Assembly: GCA_947095535.1 (NCBI GenBank) | Contig: OX352773.1 | Location: 128,666,830 to 128,730,829, forward strand | Source of the DNA: Poecilobothrus nobilitatus | Lineage: Eukaryota > Arthropoda > Insecta > Diptera > Dolichopodidae | Reading direction: 5' to 3' | Length of the DNA stretch: 64,000 nt | Shown: positions 1-9,396 of the stretch, one piece after another | Numbering within the stretch: position 1 is the stretch's first letter | Layout: every line of letters starts with the position of its first letter | The notes under the pieces: generated by a model | What the model was told of the DNA's origin: nothing | The model's database searches: none | The model's input: the letters and a program-made list of their open reading frames with translations, nothing else | Position numbers and translations under genes: made by a program

Positions 1-398
1 CAAGTATTTTAAATTGCAAAGTATATAACTAAAAAACTAATTTTTAATTAGAATCTCATTAATAAATTATGATTCAAATATTCACAGTTATAACAGATGC
101 AGTTTAAAAGTGTAAATTAATAATAATATATGTATATGGAGCTCTAAAGGGGCACAAAATATAAAAGCATGTGTTGTTAATTAATTGAAAAAATTTGAAT
201 ATTTATTATTTTTAAATCTTAAGCATCAAAATATAAATATTATTTAATCAAGCTATAATTTAACATTTTGAAATCAATCAATCAATTGATGTCCTGTGGT
301 TCAAAAGTTCATAAACAATTACCAGTTCATAAACTGGTTGTTGTTTTAGAAATATTATAAACTTTAGTTAAAGTGATTATGTCCTGCAAATGTCGTTC
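1..398. other. Left flank of the tandem array, no gene seen
   Basis: This is AT-rich sequence with no open frame that I can support. It does not resemble the array units. Homology to the units begins at about 399-401, where a stretch starting CAAACACGCAATATTTAATT is shared with the starts of the other three units. Confidence 0.6.
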
Positions 399-458
399 CA
401 AACACGCAATATTTAATTTAGTAGTTCATTGTTTACCTACATAAATTTGAAATACATC

Positions 459-761
459 GACATCGAAATGCTTAAACGTATTTGTGCAAACTGTAAATGG
501 AATAAAAAGCTTCGATAAATGGCATTTCATAAAGATTTTTTGTTCTTTTATGCTTTTGTTGTTTTTTAGGAAAAATACTCATTTTTAAAAATTTTCTTTC
601 CTAGTTTTCGATATGAAATATTCACTCATGAAATTTTTTCCTTAACATATCAAAATTTCAGCTTTCAACTCGGAACTTTCAACAAAATAAAATTTTGAGT
701 TTTTCTAGCATTTCAAATCGCCGCCATTTAATACTCTCAAAAATAATGAAAGCACACAATC
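459..761 (+). repeat. Unit 1 left terminal inverted repeat
   Basis: This arm pairs with the reverse complement of 7659-7995. Both outer ends read GACATCGAAAT, and both inner ends run through a TTTAATACTCTCAAAAA stretch to ACACAAT. The arms match along their whole length with scattered substitutions and a few indels. No open frame here is credible. Confidence 0.82.
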
Positions 762-991
762 AGAGCCTTTCCAAACCATCACTACTTCGCACTTACACAT
801 TCCCAAAATACTTGATTATCGCACTAAATTTCTGTTCGAATTACAAATTTATGACAGGTAAAAAAATTTTTAGGAGTAGAACCAGTCTTTTTTTGTATCA
901 GACATTTGTTTAAACCAAGCATCAGTTATGTTGTTCATTTAGTGAATTATCACAATTAACTGAAAAAGTCATCATTTACAAGGGTTACAAG

Positions 992-1057
992 TCATCATTT
1001 ACATACTATACTAATATACTAACATACATATTAGTAGAGTATGTTTGTAAATGATGA
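992..1057. repeat. 66-bp imperfect hairpin at the LINE 3' side
   Basis: The arm TCATCATTTACATACTATAC (992-1011) and its continuation pair with the complementary arm ending at 1057 around a short loop. A partial direct copy of the arm (ATCATTTACA, preceded by GTC) lies just upstream at about 969. The hairpin recurs in units 2-4; only unit 1 has a mismatching G at about 1036. It lies between the LINE stop codon and the left TIR, so it could be LINE 3'-UTR structure or part of the host element. Confidence 0.6.
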
Positions 1058-1197
1058 TACTGATATATTTAATTGGTCATTACATTATTAATAAGAAACA
1101 AGAAAAAAAACAAAGAAACTAACATGCAAGTTAGATTAAAAATGACAGACTAATCATGCAGACTACGAGAATTAACCATGCTCGCGTAAAGTCTGGC

Positions 1198-3779
1198 TCA
1201 CAGTGTTAATTTGTTAACGCTAATATCGAAGAGCTCAGACCTTGAGTTAGTCTCTCTTAACATACGCGAAATAGGCTCAAATTTGCCATAGTCTGTAGAA
1301 TGGTGTGACACATTAAAAAGCTCGACCGATCTCAAATTATTCAGATTTTCTCTAAATCTCATTTGTTCGCGAATAGAGGGGGAGTTGATATCACCGCGAA
1401 CAATCTGCTGAATGAATATGATATCCGCCACTAGACGGCGTGACTGGAGGGAGTTCAAATTAATTAAAGAAAGTCTGGCTTCATATGGAGGAAGACGTAT
1501 AGAATCAACCGGAGCAAGGTTGCGTAAAGCGAAACGAAGAAATCTTTTTTGAACCGCTTCATTATGTGAAACATCTATATCACGATATGGAGACCATACT
1601 TGGCTCGAGTATTCAAGTATAGGTCTTACATAAGTAGTAAAAAGTTGTTTAGTGATATAGACATCAGAAAACTCTTTTGACCAACGCATAATAAATCCAA
1701 GAGTTGAGTTAGCTTTATTTATTATGGAGTTGTAGTGACTCTTGAAATCTAACCTACTATCAAGGACCAGTCCCAAATCAGAAGTACGATCTGTTCTTTT
1801 AATAAGTTGATCGTTGAGGACGTAATCATAATTGATTGTTGAATTAGCTCGTAACCTTGAAAAGCTCATAATTAGGCATTTACTAACATTTAGTTTGAGA
1901 TTGTTGTTTCTGCATCATGAACTAAATTGGTTGAGATCATATTGCAACAACTCACAATCACGAGTGGAAGTTATAGTTTTGAAGATTTTGGTATCATCAG
2001 CGAAGCTGAGAAGACGTGAGTGGGATAAACAAAGCGGACTGTCATAGGTCAACACTACGAAAAATAAAGGAACTAGGTGGCTGCCTTGTGGCGTTCCTGA
2101 ATTTGCAACGTATGTTGCAGAAATGGTATATCTAAAAAGGACCTGGTATGACCTATATGGCAAATAAGACAATAACCATTTAAGGCTATGACTTCAAAAT
2201 CCTACTGCTTTTCAAGGATAATTTTATAGGGAATTAGATCAAAGACGTTATTGATATCTGTGAATACCACATCAACTTGTTTTTTAGTTTCCATTGTATT
2301 CAAAATATAACAGACAAATTTAGTCATATTAGTAACTGTGGATCTACCTTTTTGGAAACCATATTGTTCTGGTGGATGGTTGACAATAATCAACAATAAT
2401 TTTTCAGATAATTTTGCACATAATTTTTCAGATAATTTGGGAATAGTTCACAGTTCAGCAATTGGTCTATAATTGCTTACATCGCAACAAGCCCCTTTCT
2501 TATGTATCGGGTTAATAAATGAAAGTTTCCAGGGCTCGGGGAAGGAGCCACGTTGAATAATATGCAAATGGGAACTACCAAATTTTGGGCACAAAATTTT
2601 AATATTATTGGTGGAACTCCGTCGGGGCCGTACGTGAAGTCATCTTTTAGAGCTAAGAGGTGAGGCGTTAAGATATCTTCAGTTATTACAATGGTCTTAA
2701 TGTCAAAATTTGAAAGAGATGGAGGAACTAGGTTATCTAAATATGGCTGATTTGGCTCAAAAACTCCGTTCTGGTAAGTACTGGAGAAGAATGTGGCAAA
2801 AAAGTTGGAAACAGTCTGCGAGTTATCTGATGTTGTTGCTTCGAAACGCAAAGCTGATGAGTAACCAACAGACCTACGTTTACTATTAACAAAATCATAA
2901 AAACGTCTGGGATTGGAATAAAATTGCGATTTAATTCTGTCAATATAATTTTTATATAAAGTATCAGATAGAATTTTGTAGAATTAGTTTCCATATATTT
3001 TTTCCATGAAAAATTTCGTTTGTTCCTCAGAGAACGCAATTCTTTAGATGACCATGGCGCTGAATATTGGAGTATTCATGAGATTTTGTAGGAATTGCTA
3101 AGCGAAAACATGTGAGCCTATAAGTGAGTTTAAACATGTGAAATCAATTTTGGCAAAATCACACTTTAGATAATTATCAGAAATAGAGGATTCATTGGAG
3201 TTAACATTGAGAAATATATATATTGGAGGATGATAGTCGTCTATATTAGTGAAAGTTAATTCACTGGGGGATGCCCAACAGTTGCCATGATCTGAAGAAA
3301 AGACAAGATCTAATTATCTGCCTAAGTTGTTTGTGACAAAACTATTTTTTTGTAAATAAAGGCTATTTAAGCCATCATAAATATTGTTTACCGAAATAAT
3401 GAGCTCATTATAACTCTCAATTTTGTTAGAATTACTAGGTGAAAAATAAACAAGTATAATGAATAAATTAGCATTTAAGCGCCTAAAGGAAATTTGGACA
3501 CAAATCATTTCAAATAGGTCAGAAGATGGCAAACGACTACACTGCTCAAAAGCGTTGTTTTGACAGCTAATAAAACCCCCCGCCGCGTTGGCGAAAAGAG
3601 GAGGTAATATTTCTATCAGTACAATAGATTTGAAAATCTTTAGAAAACAGCTCTTCACTATTGAAATTAGAGTTGAGCCAAGTTTCAGACAAGGCTAGAA
3701 TATCGCGCGGAAGAGTCATAGATTTTAAAACCGCAGAGTGCGTTTTAGTACGTAGACCTCTCACGTTTTCGTAAAAGAT
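1198..3779 (-). pseudogene. Non-LTR retrotransposon ORF2 (EN-RT), unit 1, broken
   Basis: This decayed ORF2 would encode an apurinic-like endonuclease followed by reverse transcriptase. Going down the minus strand, the EN domain starts near 3779 with NVRGLRTKT and SETWLN, then GGGF and a VYFSPS stretch (about 3310-3660). The RT N-terminus has YGPDGVP (about 2640). Next come QYGFQKGRST and the catalytic-block D in FTDINNVFD (2202-2396), GTPQGSHLVPLFF and FADDTKIF (1915-2172), and the thumb/C-terminal region ending at 1198 (VRPILEYSSQVWSP). Frames change between these blocks. Unit 1 additionally lost 67 bp at about 3111. The motifs fit the Jockey/CR1 group of LINEs. It cannot be active as it stands. 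Confidence 0.85.
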
Positions 3780-3869
3780 CGTGAGGTTCTGTGGTTTTTT
3801 GGATTGCGAAGAAATTTCAAATTTTTTCGCACTTCAAATTCTTTTATTAGTATTCCGCGAAGCCAGCTA

Positions 3870-4878
3870 TTACGATTTAAAATAAAGTGAAGTATTATTC
3901 CAAATAACTGGAATAGCTAGTTTGAAAGAAGAGCAGCGTTCAGCTGTTATCTTAGAAATTGAAATACCATTACGAATACAGTCAATATTAATAATGTTTG
4001 TTAGGTAGTGATATATATCATAAGGCTATGTATTCGGATGCAGGTGTGAGATAAATATAAATTTATTACGGTGGACAACTCGGAGTTTGAAGGGAAGACA
4101 ATTACCTTCAAGTACAGTAACAACATTGTTATTATTATTGTTATTAGTATTCTTAATATTATTATTATTATCATTATTATTATTATTATTATTGTTACTG
4201 CTATTAGTACTGTTACTTCTGTTATTTCTACTATTATCATTAATTATTATTATTATTATTGTAATTATTATTATTATGGTTATAACTATTTTTAATTTCA
4301 AAATTATTATTTTTATTATTACTAATATTATTATTTCTACTATGGTTAATATTTTTCCTACTATAATTATTACTACGATTATTCTTAGTTTTACCATTAT
4401 CACTTCTACTATTGTTATTACTATTCCTATTATTATTCTTATTACTATTATCACCGTTAATATTATTATTGTTATTATTACTACTTTTTATTATTATTAT
4501 TACTATTATTATCACTACTAAGATTATTATTATCATTATTATTGTTATTATTATTATTATGAATATTATCACTAATATTTCTATTATAATCACTATTATT
4601 ATTTATTTTATTATTACTGCTATTATAACTGATATACTGAACTTAAGTTCGGAGATATATCAACTGGTTCGTCCGTAAAATGTATATTTTCGGGTTTGTT
4701 CAACTTCAGAACTGGGCCGTGTGAGTGGTCCCAACCCATTAGAAGAGAAACCTATTAAAACGCTTGCATCACTAACGGTAGAGTCATTACAGTTAGGAAC
4801 TTGCAAGTTATTAGAATTTTTCAATTTCAATTCTATTTTATACAAATAAACCATTCGAATATTTAACTTTCCATACAT
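3870..4878 (-). pseudogene. LINE ORF1-like region with Asn-rich tract, unit 1
   Basis: Upstream of the EN domain on the same strand, a frame can be followed ending with NNTSLYFKS and a stop at 3870-3872. Further upstream is a region reading VVTVLEGNCLPFKL, then about 170 codons of mostly Asn across 4124-4634 in two overlapping frames, then a short frame at 4660-4878. If coding, this is an ORF1 (gag-like) protein with a long Asn-rich linker, interrupted by a stop near 4036 and at least one frameshift near 4240. The alternative is that the Asn-rich text is only the translation of an ATT microsatellite. No RNA-binding zinc knuckle is visible. Confidence 0.45.
4124..4634. repeat. (ATT)n microsatellite-like tract, unit 1
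   Basis: About 510 bp of interrupted ATT/TTA trinucleotides. Length varies between units: about 511, 505, 532 and 532 bp in units 1 to 4. All six frames are open over long stretches because of the composition, so the predicted Ile/Leu-rich and Asn-rich frames are not evidence of genes on their own. Confidence 0.9.
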
Positions 4879-5312
4879 ATTTTTCTTTGCATATATTACT
4901 CGTAGTAACTAGTACGGTACTGCAAATTTTTCAGTTCCTTTCGATGTAATTTTATAATCCATCCATACATTAATATATTGATACCTCTACAAAATATGTC
5001 TATCTATGAGTAATTATGGAATGGAACTGCAAATTTAGCAGTTTCATTTGGTATACGTAATACGATGTACGAACGAAATAAAATGACAAAATGAACTGCG
5101 AAATGTTATTTCTCTTGCCTTAAATTTTTATTTTTATAATTCCACAGTCTCTCTGTTTTAGAGAGACTGGAAAAGAATGTATAATGTAGATGAACGCAAA
5201 GAATGGAAGAATATAGATGAAAAAAATAAACTACAAAATATAAAGTTCCCCTATAAAGTTTTTATGAAGTTTTAGCCAGGAAAATTTTATTGGACAAAAA
5301 CTTTATAAATTT

Positions 5313-5499
5313 TTTTTTTTTTAATGCATTTCTCTGCCACATAAATGTGGACAGGAAATTACCCAGCCTTTCCCGTTCCGGCGTGGCTGTAAATGTCGTA
5401 AGGGGGAATAACTCTTACAACGTGTGTGGGATTCGAAACTCCCTCGGTGTTTACAGCGTATTTTTATACGCTCTTACCCACTAGGCCAGCGAGGCCCCC
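5313..5499 (-). mobile_element. tRNA-derived SINE, unit 1
   Basis: A ~187-bp element lies on the minus strand. Its 5' end is tRNA-like: an A-box matching TGGCCTAGTGGG (5477-5488) and a B-box-like GTTTCGAATCC (5429-5439), as used by RNA polymerase III. A unique body follows, ending in an A-rich tail that appears as a T run at about 5313-5322. It is flanked by an 11-bp target duplication TTTATAAATTT at 5302-5312 and 5500-5510. The spurious 64-codon frame across it is not a gene. It would have needed LINE enzymes in trans to move. Confidence 0.82.
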
Positions 5500-6564
5500 T
5501 TTATAAATTTATAAAGTTTTTAAACGTCAAAAAAATATATTTTAACAGAGTGAGTTTCATTCTTACGTTGAGTAAAGTTATGCGTTTTCGTTTATAACAT
5601 GTATTTATTCATAACCTACATTAATATTTAGAAGACCTGGACATTGAGAGAGTAAAGCTAAATAGTAGTCCTTTTTTTCAAAAAAAATACACGTAGTCTT
5701 ATGGAAAAAAATAGTAGTTCTCCTAAAAATCTAGAAATAATACAAAAACTACAGATTTTTTTTAATTTCGTCCTAAGGGAGCATTAAAGTTCCATCTTTT
5801 TTACGTTTTTTACTAAAAAGAAATTTTTAAAAATTTTAAATTTTCATTCATAAATATGTGTTTTAAAAAATGTCTTCCAACTACTTTTCAACAAAAAAAA
5901 GCTTCTTAAAAACTTTTTAAAAGAGCATTAATTTATTACATTACTGGGCAAACAAATATTGAAAAATAATTTTTATTGCAATATCGATTTGCTTTAATAA
6001 ATAATGTAAATTTTTTAGAATGCATATAAAATTAAGTGCAAAAAATAAACTATTTAATTATTTTTACAATAAGTTAATTTATGTTAACTTATTTAAAATT
6101 TCTATTAATATAATAAAATAAATTAATATTATAAGTTATTCGCCTTTTACTTTGAGGTAGGGGATATGGCGATTATTTTTAAAGTGGTATCGCCTGAAGA
6201 CTAGGCAAGAACTAAAATATTTAAAAAAATATATTAATACATACAAATAATATATAAATAATTTTTTTACTAAATAATATGATATATTTAAAATAAAATT
6301 TAATAAAACAAAATAAAGTACTTAATTTAAAACAAAACAATATTTAAAAAAGGAAAAAACAAAAAAAATAGCACAAAAATTAATATTTTCCGACCGGACA
6401 GTAATAATAGATCTTAAGTGGGCAAAAATTAAAAATGACATGACGATTGATCCCAACTATATATAGGTATCTTCATATCAAAAAGGTTAATTTGGTCAAT
6501 AATAATATTTAATTTTTTGCTTTTTCAATATCGTTCAATATTTTGAAATTGTTTTGTTTCTGCA

Positions 6565-7049
6565 TTACCTGTCAAATAGGTAACTTAGATCGTTATTAAT
6601 TATTATTATAAATTTAAAATCACATTTAAAGTAATTATTTTCTATTAAAATAAATAAAATAATATTATTTTGGCCTTTATATAATTTCCAGTATTTTAAA
6701 TTTATTTTTTTATTAACATTTAAAACTAAATTAGAGACATTTAAAATTATATTATCATCGCGTAAGTTTTTATCATTCGTTTCTATTAAATTTACCGAGT
6801 AATTGGTGAAAATACTTGGAACTGCATCTGGTATTAAACGCGGACTTTTATCATTATTTAATTTAAAACACGATTCTAAAAAAATGTAATTTACATATGG
6901 AACTATAAGCTGTTGGTTGCCAGTCTGATCTTTATACAAGGCTCTTTTAAGCTTCTCAAAGGCTCTTTATCCGGAAATTTAAAAGTAGCTACAGATATCG
7001 TACTATTATTATAATTGGATTTACACCCAACAACCGAATATTTTCCACC
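6565..7049 (-). pseudogene. Decayed THAP zinc-finger coding region, unit 1
   Basis: Minus-strand translation from about 7049 begins GGKYSVVGCKSNY, followed by TFKFPDKEPLR. After a frameshift near 6945 it continues through FLESCF to the THAP-family signature DAVPSIF (about 6808-6828), and then about 80 further codons to a stop at 6565. THAP domains are C2CH DNA-binding fingers found in P-superfamily transposases and some host proteins. Here at least the first Cys appears replaced by Tyr, and the central Cys/His positions are also not intact. With the long TIRs, it suggests a Galileo/P-like transposase remnant. No RNase H-like catalytic region was recognised downstream. Confidence 0.6.
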
Positions 7050-7658
7050 CACTTTATTTAAGGAAATTATTAAAAAAGGCAATATTAGGCACTAAATAAT
7101 TGAATTAATTTTTTTAAATAGGTATTCATACAATAAAATCTTTTAAAAATAATTATTCAAATTTAACTCTACAAAAATATCACTACATAAAATAAAATAT
7201 TACTAAAATTTAGAGTTATTTAAAATAAAATATTAATTTACTAATTAATTTACTAATTAATTTACTACAGTCTATAATAATACTTTTAAAATAGTATTGC
7301 AATTTAAAATTTTATTCATAAAAAGATTATTCTATTTCATGTAAGTACATGAATATTCTATTTACAATAATTTTTTTTTATAGACTGTATAGAAAAAAAA
7401 CGAAAATTGCTTAACCAGAATCTGGTACTTCTTTTTTTCTTTTCTTCAAAATATTGCTGAAAAATATGATTTGAAAGTTAATTTTTTTATTGACATAAAG
7501 AAAAAATTGCAAACTTTATTTTTCCATAAATTTTATAATTTTTTAATATAATTAAAAATATAAAAACTTAGTTTGAACTAAAATATATTTACCAAATTTG
7601 CTGTACAATCTATTAGAAAGCTTTTAAATTATTAGGTTATGTTCACTAATTTATTATA

Positions 7659-7995
7659 ATTGTGTACTCTCATAATTTTTTGAGAGTATTAAATAGCGAC
7701 GATATGAAATGCTAGAGAACTGAAAATTTTATTTTGTTGAGAATATGTTAAAAATTTCGAGTTGAAAGCTGAAATTTTGGTATAGAAAAATTTCCAAATT
7801 TTATTTTAATATACCATTTGGCATGTTTGGGTAAATATTTCATATCGAAAACTCGAAAAGAAAATTGTTAAAAATGGGCATTTTTCTGAAACAAAAACAG
7901 AAAAGAACAAAAAAATCTTTATGAAATGTCATTTTCGAAGCTTTTTCTCTCAAACATTTACAATTTGCACGAACACATTTAAGTATTTCGATGTC
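7659..7995 (-). repeat. Unit 1 right terminal inverted repeat
   Basis: This is the partner of the left arm at 459-761. It is about 30 bp longer because of an insertion around the TTGGCATGTTTGGG stretch. The last outer bases are CGATGTC. The bases flanking the two arms do not match, so no target-site duplication is visible. Confidence 0.82.
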
Positions 7996-8033
7996 CAGGC
8001 CCTCTAAAAATTAATGTAGGTTATGGATTTATT

Positions 8034-8431
8034 CGAGACTCACATCAATTATCAGGCCATGAAGTGCAAAGAGTAAAAGCTTAACAAGGGGCCAGCTTTT
8101 AACAAATTTACACGCAGTCTTATAGAAAAACTAGGGGGCCGACTATAAATCTTGAAATAACACAAAAACCATTTACTTTATTCAATTTTGCCCAAAGAGA
8201 AAATTAAAGTCGCATCTTTTTTACACAATTCATTAAAGAAAAATATTTTGAAATATAATATTTTCATTCATAAATATGTATTTAAAAAATTGTCATCCTT
8301 TAAATTTTTTATTTTAAAAGCTTCCAAAGATAAATTGCCTCAATATCGTAATAGTATACGTCTATACTACTTTCATACTTTAAAATTTTATACACGCTTA
8401 TATGGCTGTAATCGAGACTCACATCAATTAT
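8034..8431. repeat. ~360-bp segment between 19-bp direct repeats
   Basis: CGAGACTCACATCAATTAT occurs at 8034-8052 and 8413-8431, flanking about 360 bp, as a target-site duplication would. The enclosed sequence is recognisably homologous, in the same direction, to 5632-5930 inside the element (shared blocks include CTTTTTTAC and TTCATTCATAAATATGT). It recurs in all units. No coding frame is supportable. Confidence 0.6.
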
Positions 8432-8554
8432 GAAATTATTCATACGCGCGATACGTGAGAATCGATTGCAATTCTCTCACAACTACATTCAAGTGTTTTC
8501 AGTTCTTGGCCTGTTTATTTAGGTCTTGGATTTATTACAAACAAATAATAGTCT

Positions 8555-8610
8555 TCGATTGATTGGCAAACTATTGGCAAACACGCAGTATCGATTGGCA
8601 AACACGCAAT
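8555..8610. repeat. 21-bp mini-repeats at unit 1/2 junction
   Basis: Degenerate copies of TCGATTGGCAAACACGCAATA run across the junction. This junction has two clear copies plus partial ones; the other two junctions have one more. The next unit begins inside the last copy. Confidence 0.75.
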
Positions 8611-8658
8611 ATTTAATTTAGTAGTTCATTGTTTACCTACATAAATTTGAAATACATC

Positions 8659-8961
8659 GACATCGAAATGCTTAAACGGATTTGTGCAAACTGTAAATGG
8701 AAGAAAAAGCTTCGATAAATGGCATTTCATAAAGATTTTTTGTTCTTTTATGCTTTTGTTGTTTTTTAGGAAAAATACTCATTTTTAAAAATTTTCTTTC
8801 CTAGTTTTCGATATGAAATATTCACTCATGAAATTTTTTCCTTAACATATCAAAATTTCAGCTTTCAACTCGGAACTTTCAACAAAATAAAATTTTGAGT
8901 TTTTCTAGCATTTCAAATCGCCGCCATTTAATACTCTCAAAAATAATGAAAGTACACAATC
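8659..8961 (+). repeat. Unit 2 left terminal inverted repeat
   Basis: Almost identical to the unit 1 left arm. It pairs with 16493-16829. Confidence 0.82.
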
Positions 8962-9396
8962 AGAGCCTTTCCAAACCATCACTACTTCGCACTTACACAT
9001 TCCCAAAATACTTGATTATCGCACTAAATTTCTGTTCGAATTACAAATTTATGACAGGTAAAAAAATTTTTAGGAGTAGAACCAGTCTTTTTTTGTATCA
9101 GACATTTGTTTAAACCAAGCATCAGTTATGTTGTTCATTTAGTGAATTATCACAATTAACTGAAAAAGTCATCATTTACAAGGGTTACAAGTCATCATTT
9201 ACATACTATACTAATATACTAACATACATATTAGTATAGTATGTTTGTAAATGATGATACTGATATATTTAATTGGTCATTACATTATTAATAAGAAACA
9301 AGAAAAAAACAAAGAAACTAACATGCAAGTTAGATTAAAAATGACAGACTAATCATGCAGACTACGAGAATTAACCATGCTCGCGTAAAGTCTGGC

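Larger units (their letters stand above)
399..8598. mobile_element. Array unit 1: long-TIR, Galileo/P-like composite element
   Basis: Inverted arms lie at about 459-761 and 7659-7995. The interior holds a minus-strand LINE (about 1000-4880), a SINE (5313-5499) and a decayed THAP zinc finger (6565-7049, minus). The stretches 4880-5300, 5511-6560 and 7050-7658 are AT-rich with no coding sequence I can support. Outside the right arm, 7996-8598 holds a ~360-bp segment between 19-bp direct repeats. Long TIRs with a THAP-bearing protein are known for Galileo-like P-superfamily transposons. That identity is inference here, because no catalytic domain and no target duplication around the arms were found. 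Unit 1 alone has a 67-bp deletion at about 3111 and a damaged palindrome at about 2185. Confidence 0.6.

Noticed and set aside
695..913. 72-codon plus-strand frame near each left arm
   Set aside because: It begins with a non-ATG codon inside the inverted repeat and has no family features.
4087..4678. Long Ile/Leu-rich plus-strand open frames
   Set aside because: They are translations of the ATT microsatellite. Repeating trinucleotides keep all frames open, and there is no start context or conservation.
5290..5484. 64-codon plus-strand frame as a gene
   Set aside because: It lies inside the SINE and is antisense to its tRNA-like head.
5440..5499. A functional tRNA gene
   Set aside because: The A- and B-box-like text lacks a convincing acceptor stem and anticodon arm and is part of a SINE with a target duplication.
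8188..8433. 81-codon plus-strand frame in each unit
   Set aside because: It lies in the segment between 19-bp direct repeats, does not start at ATG, and its composition is that of AT-rich DNA.
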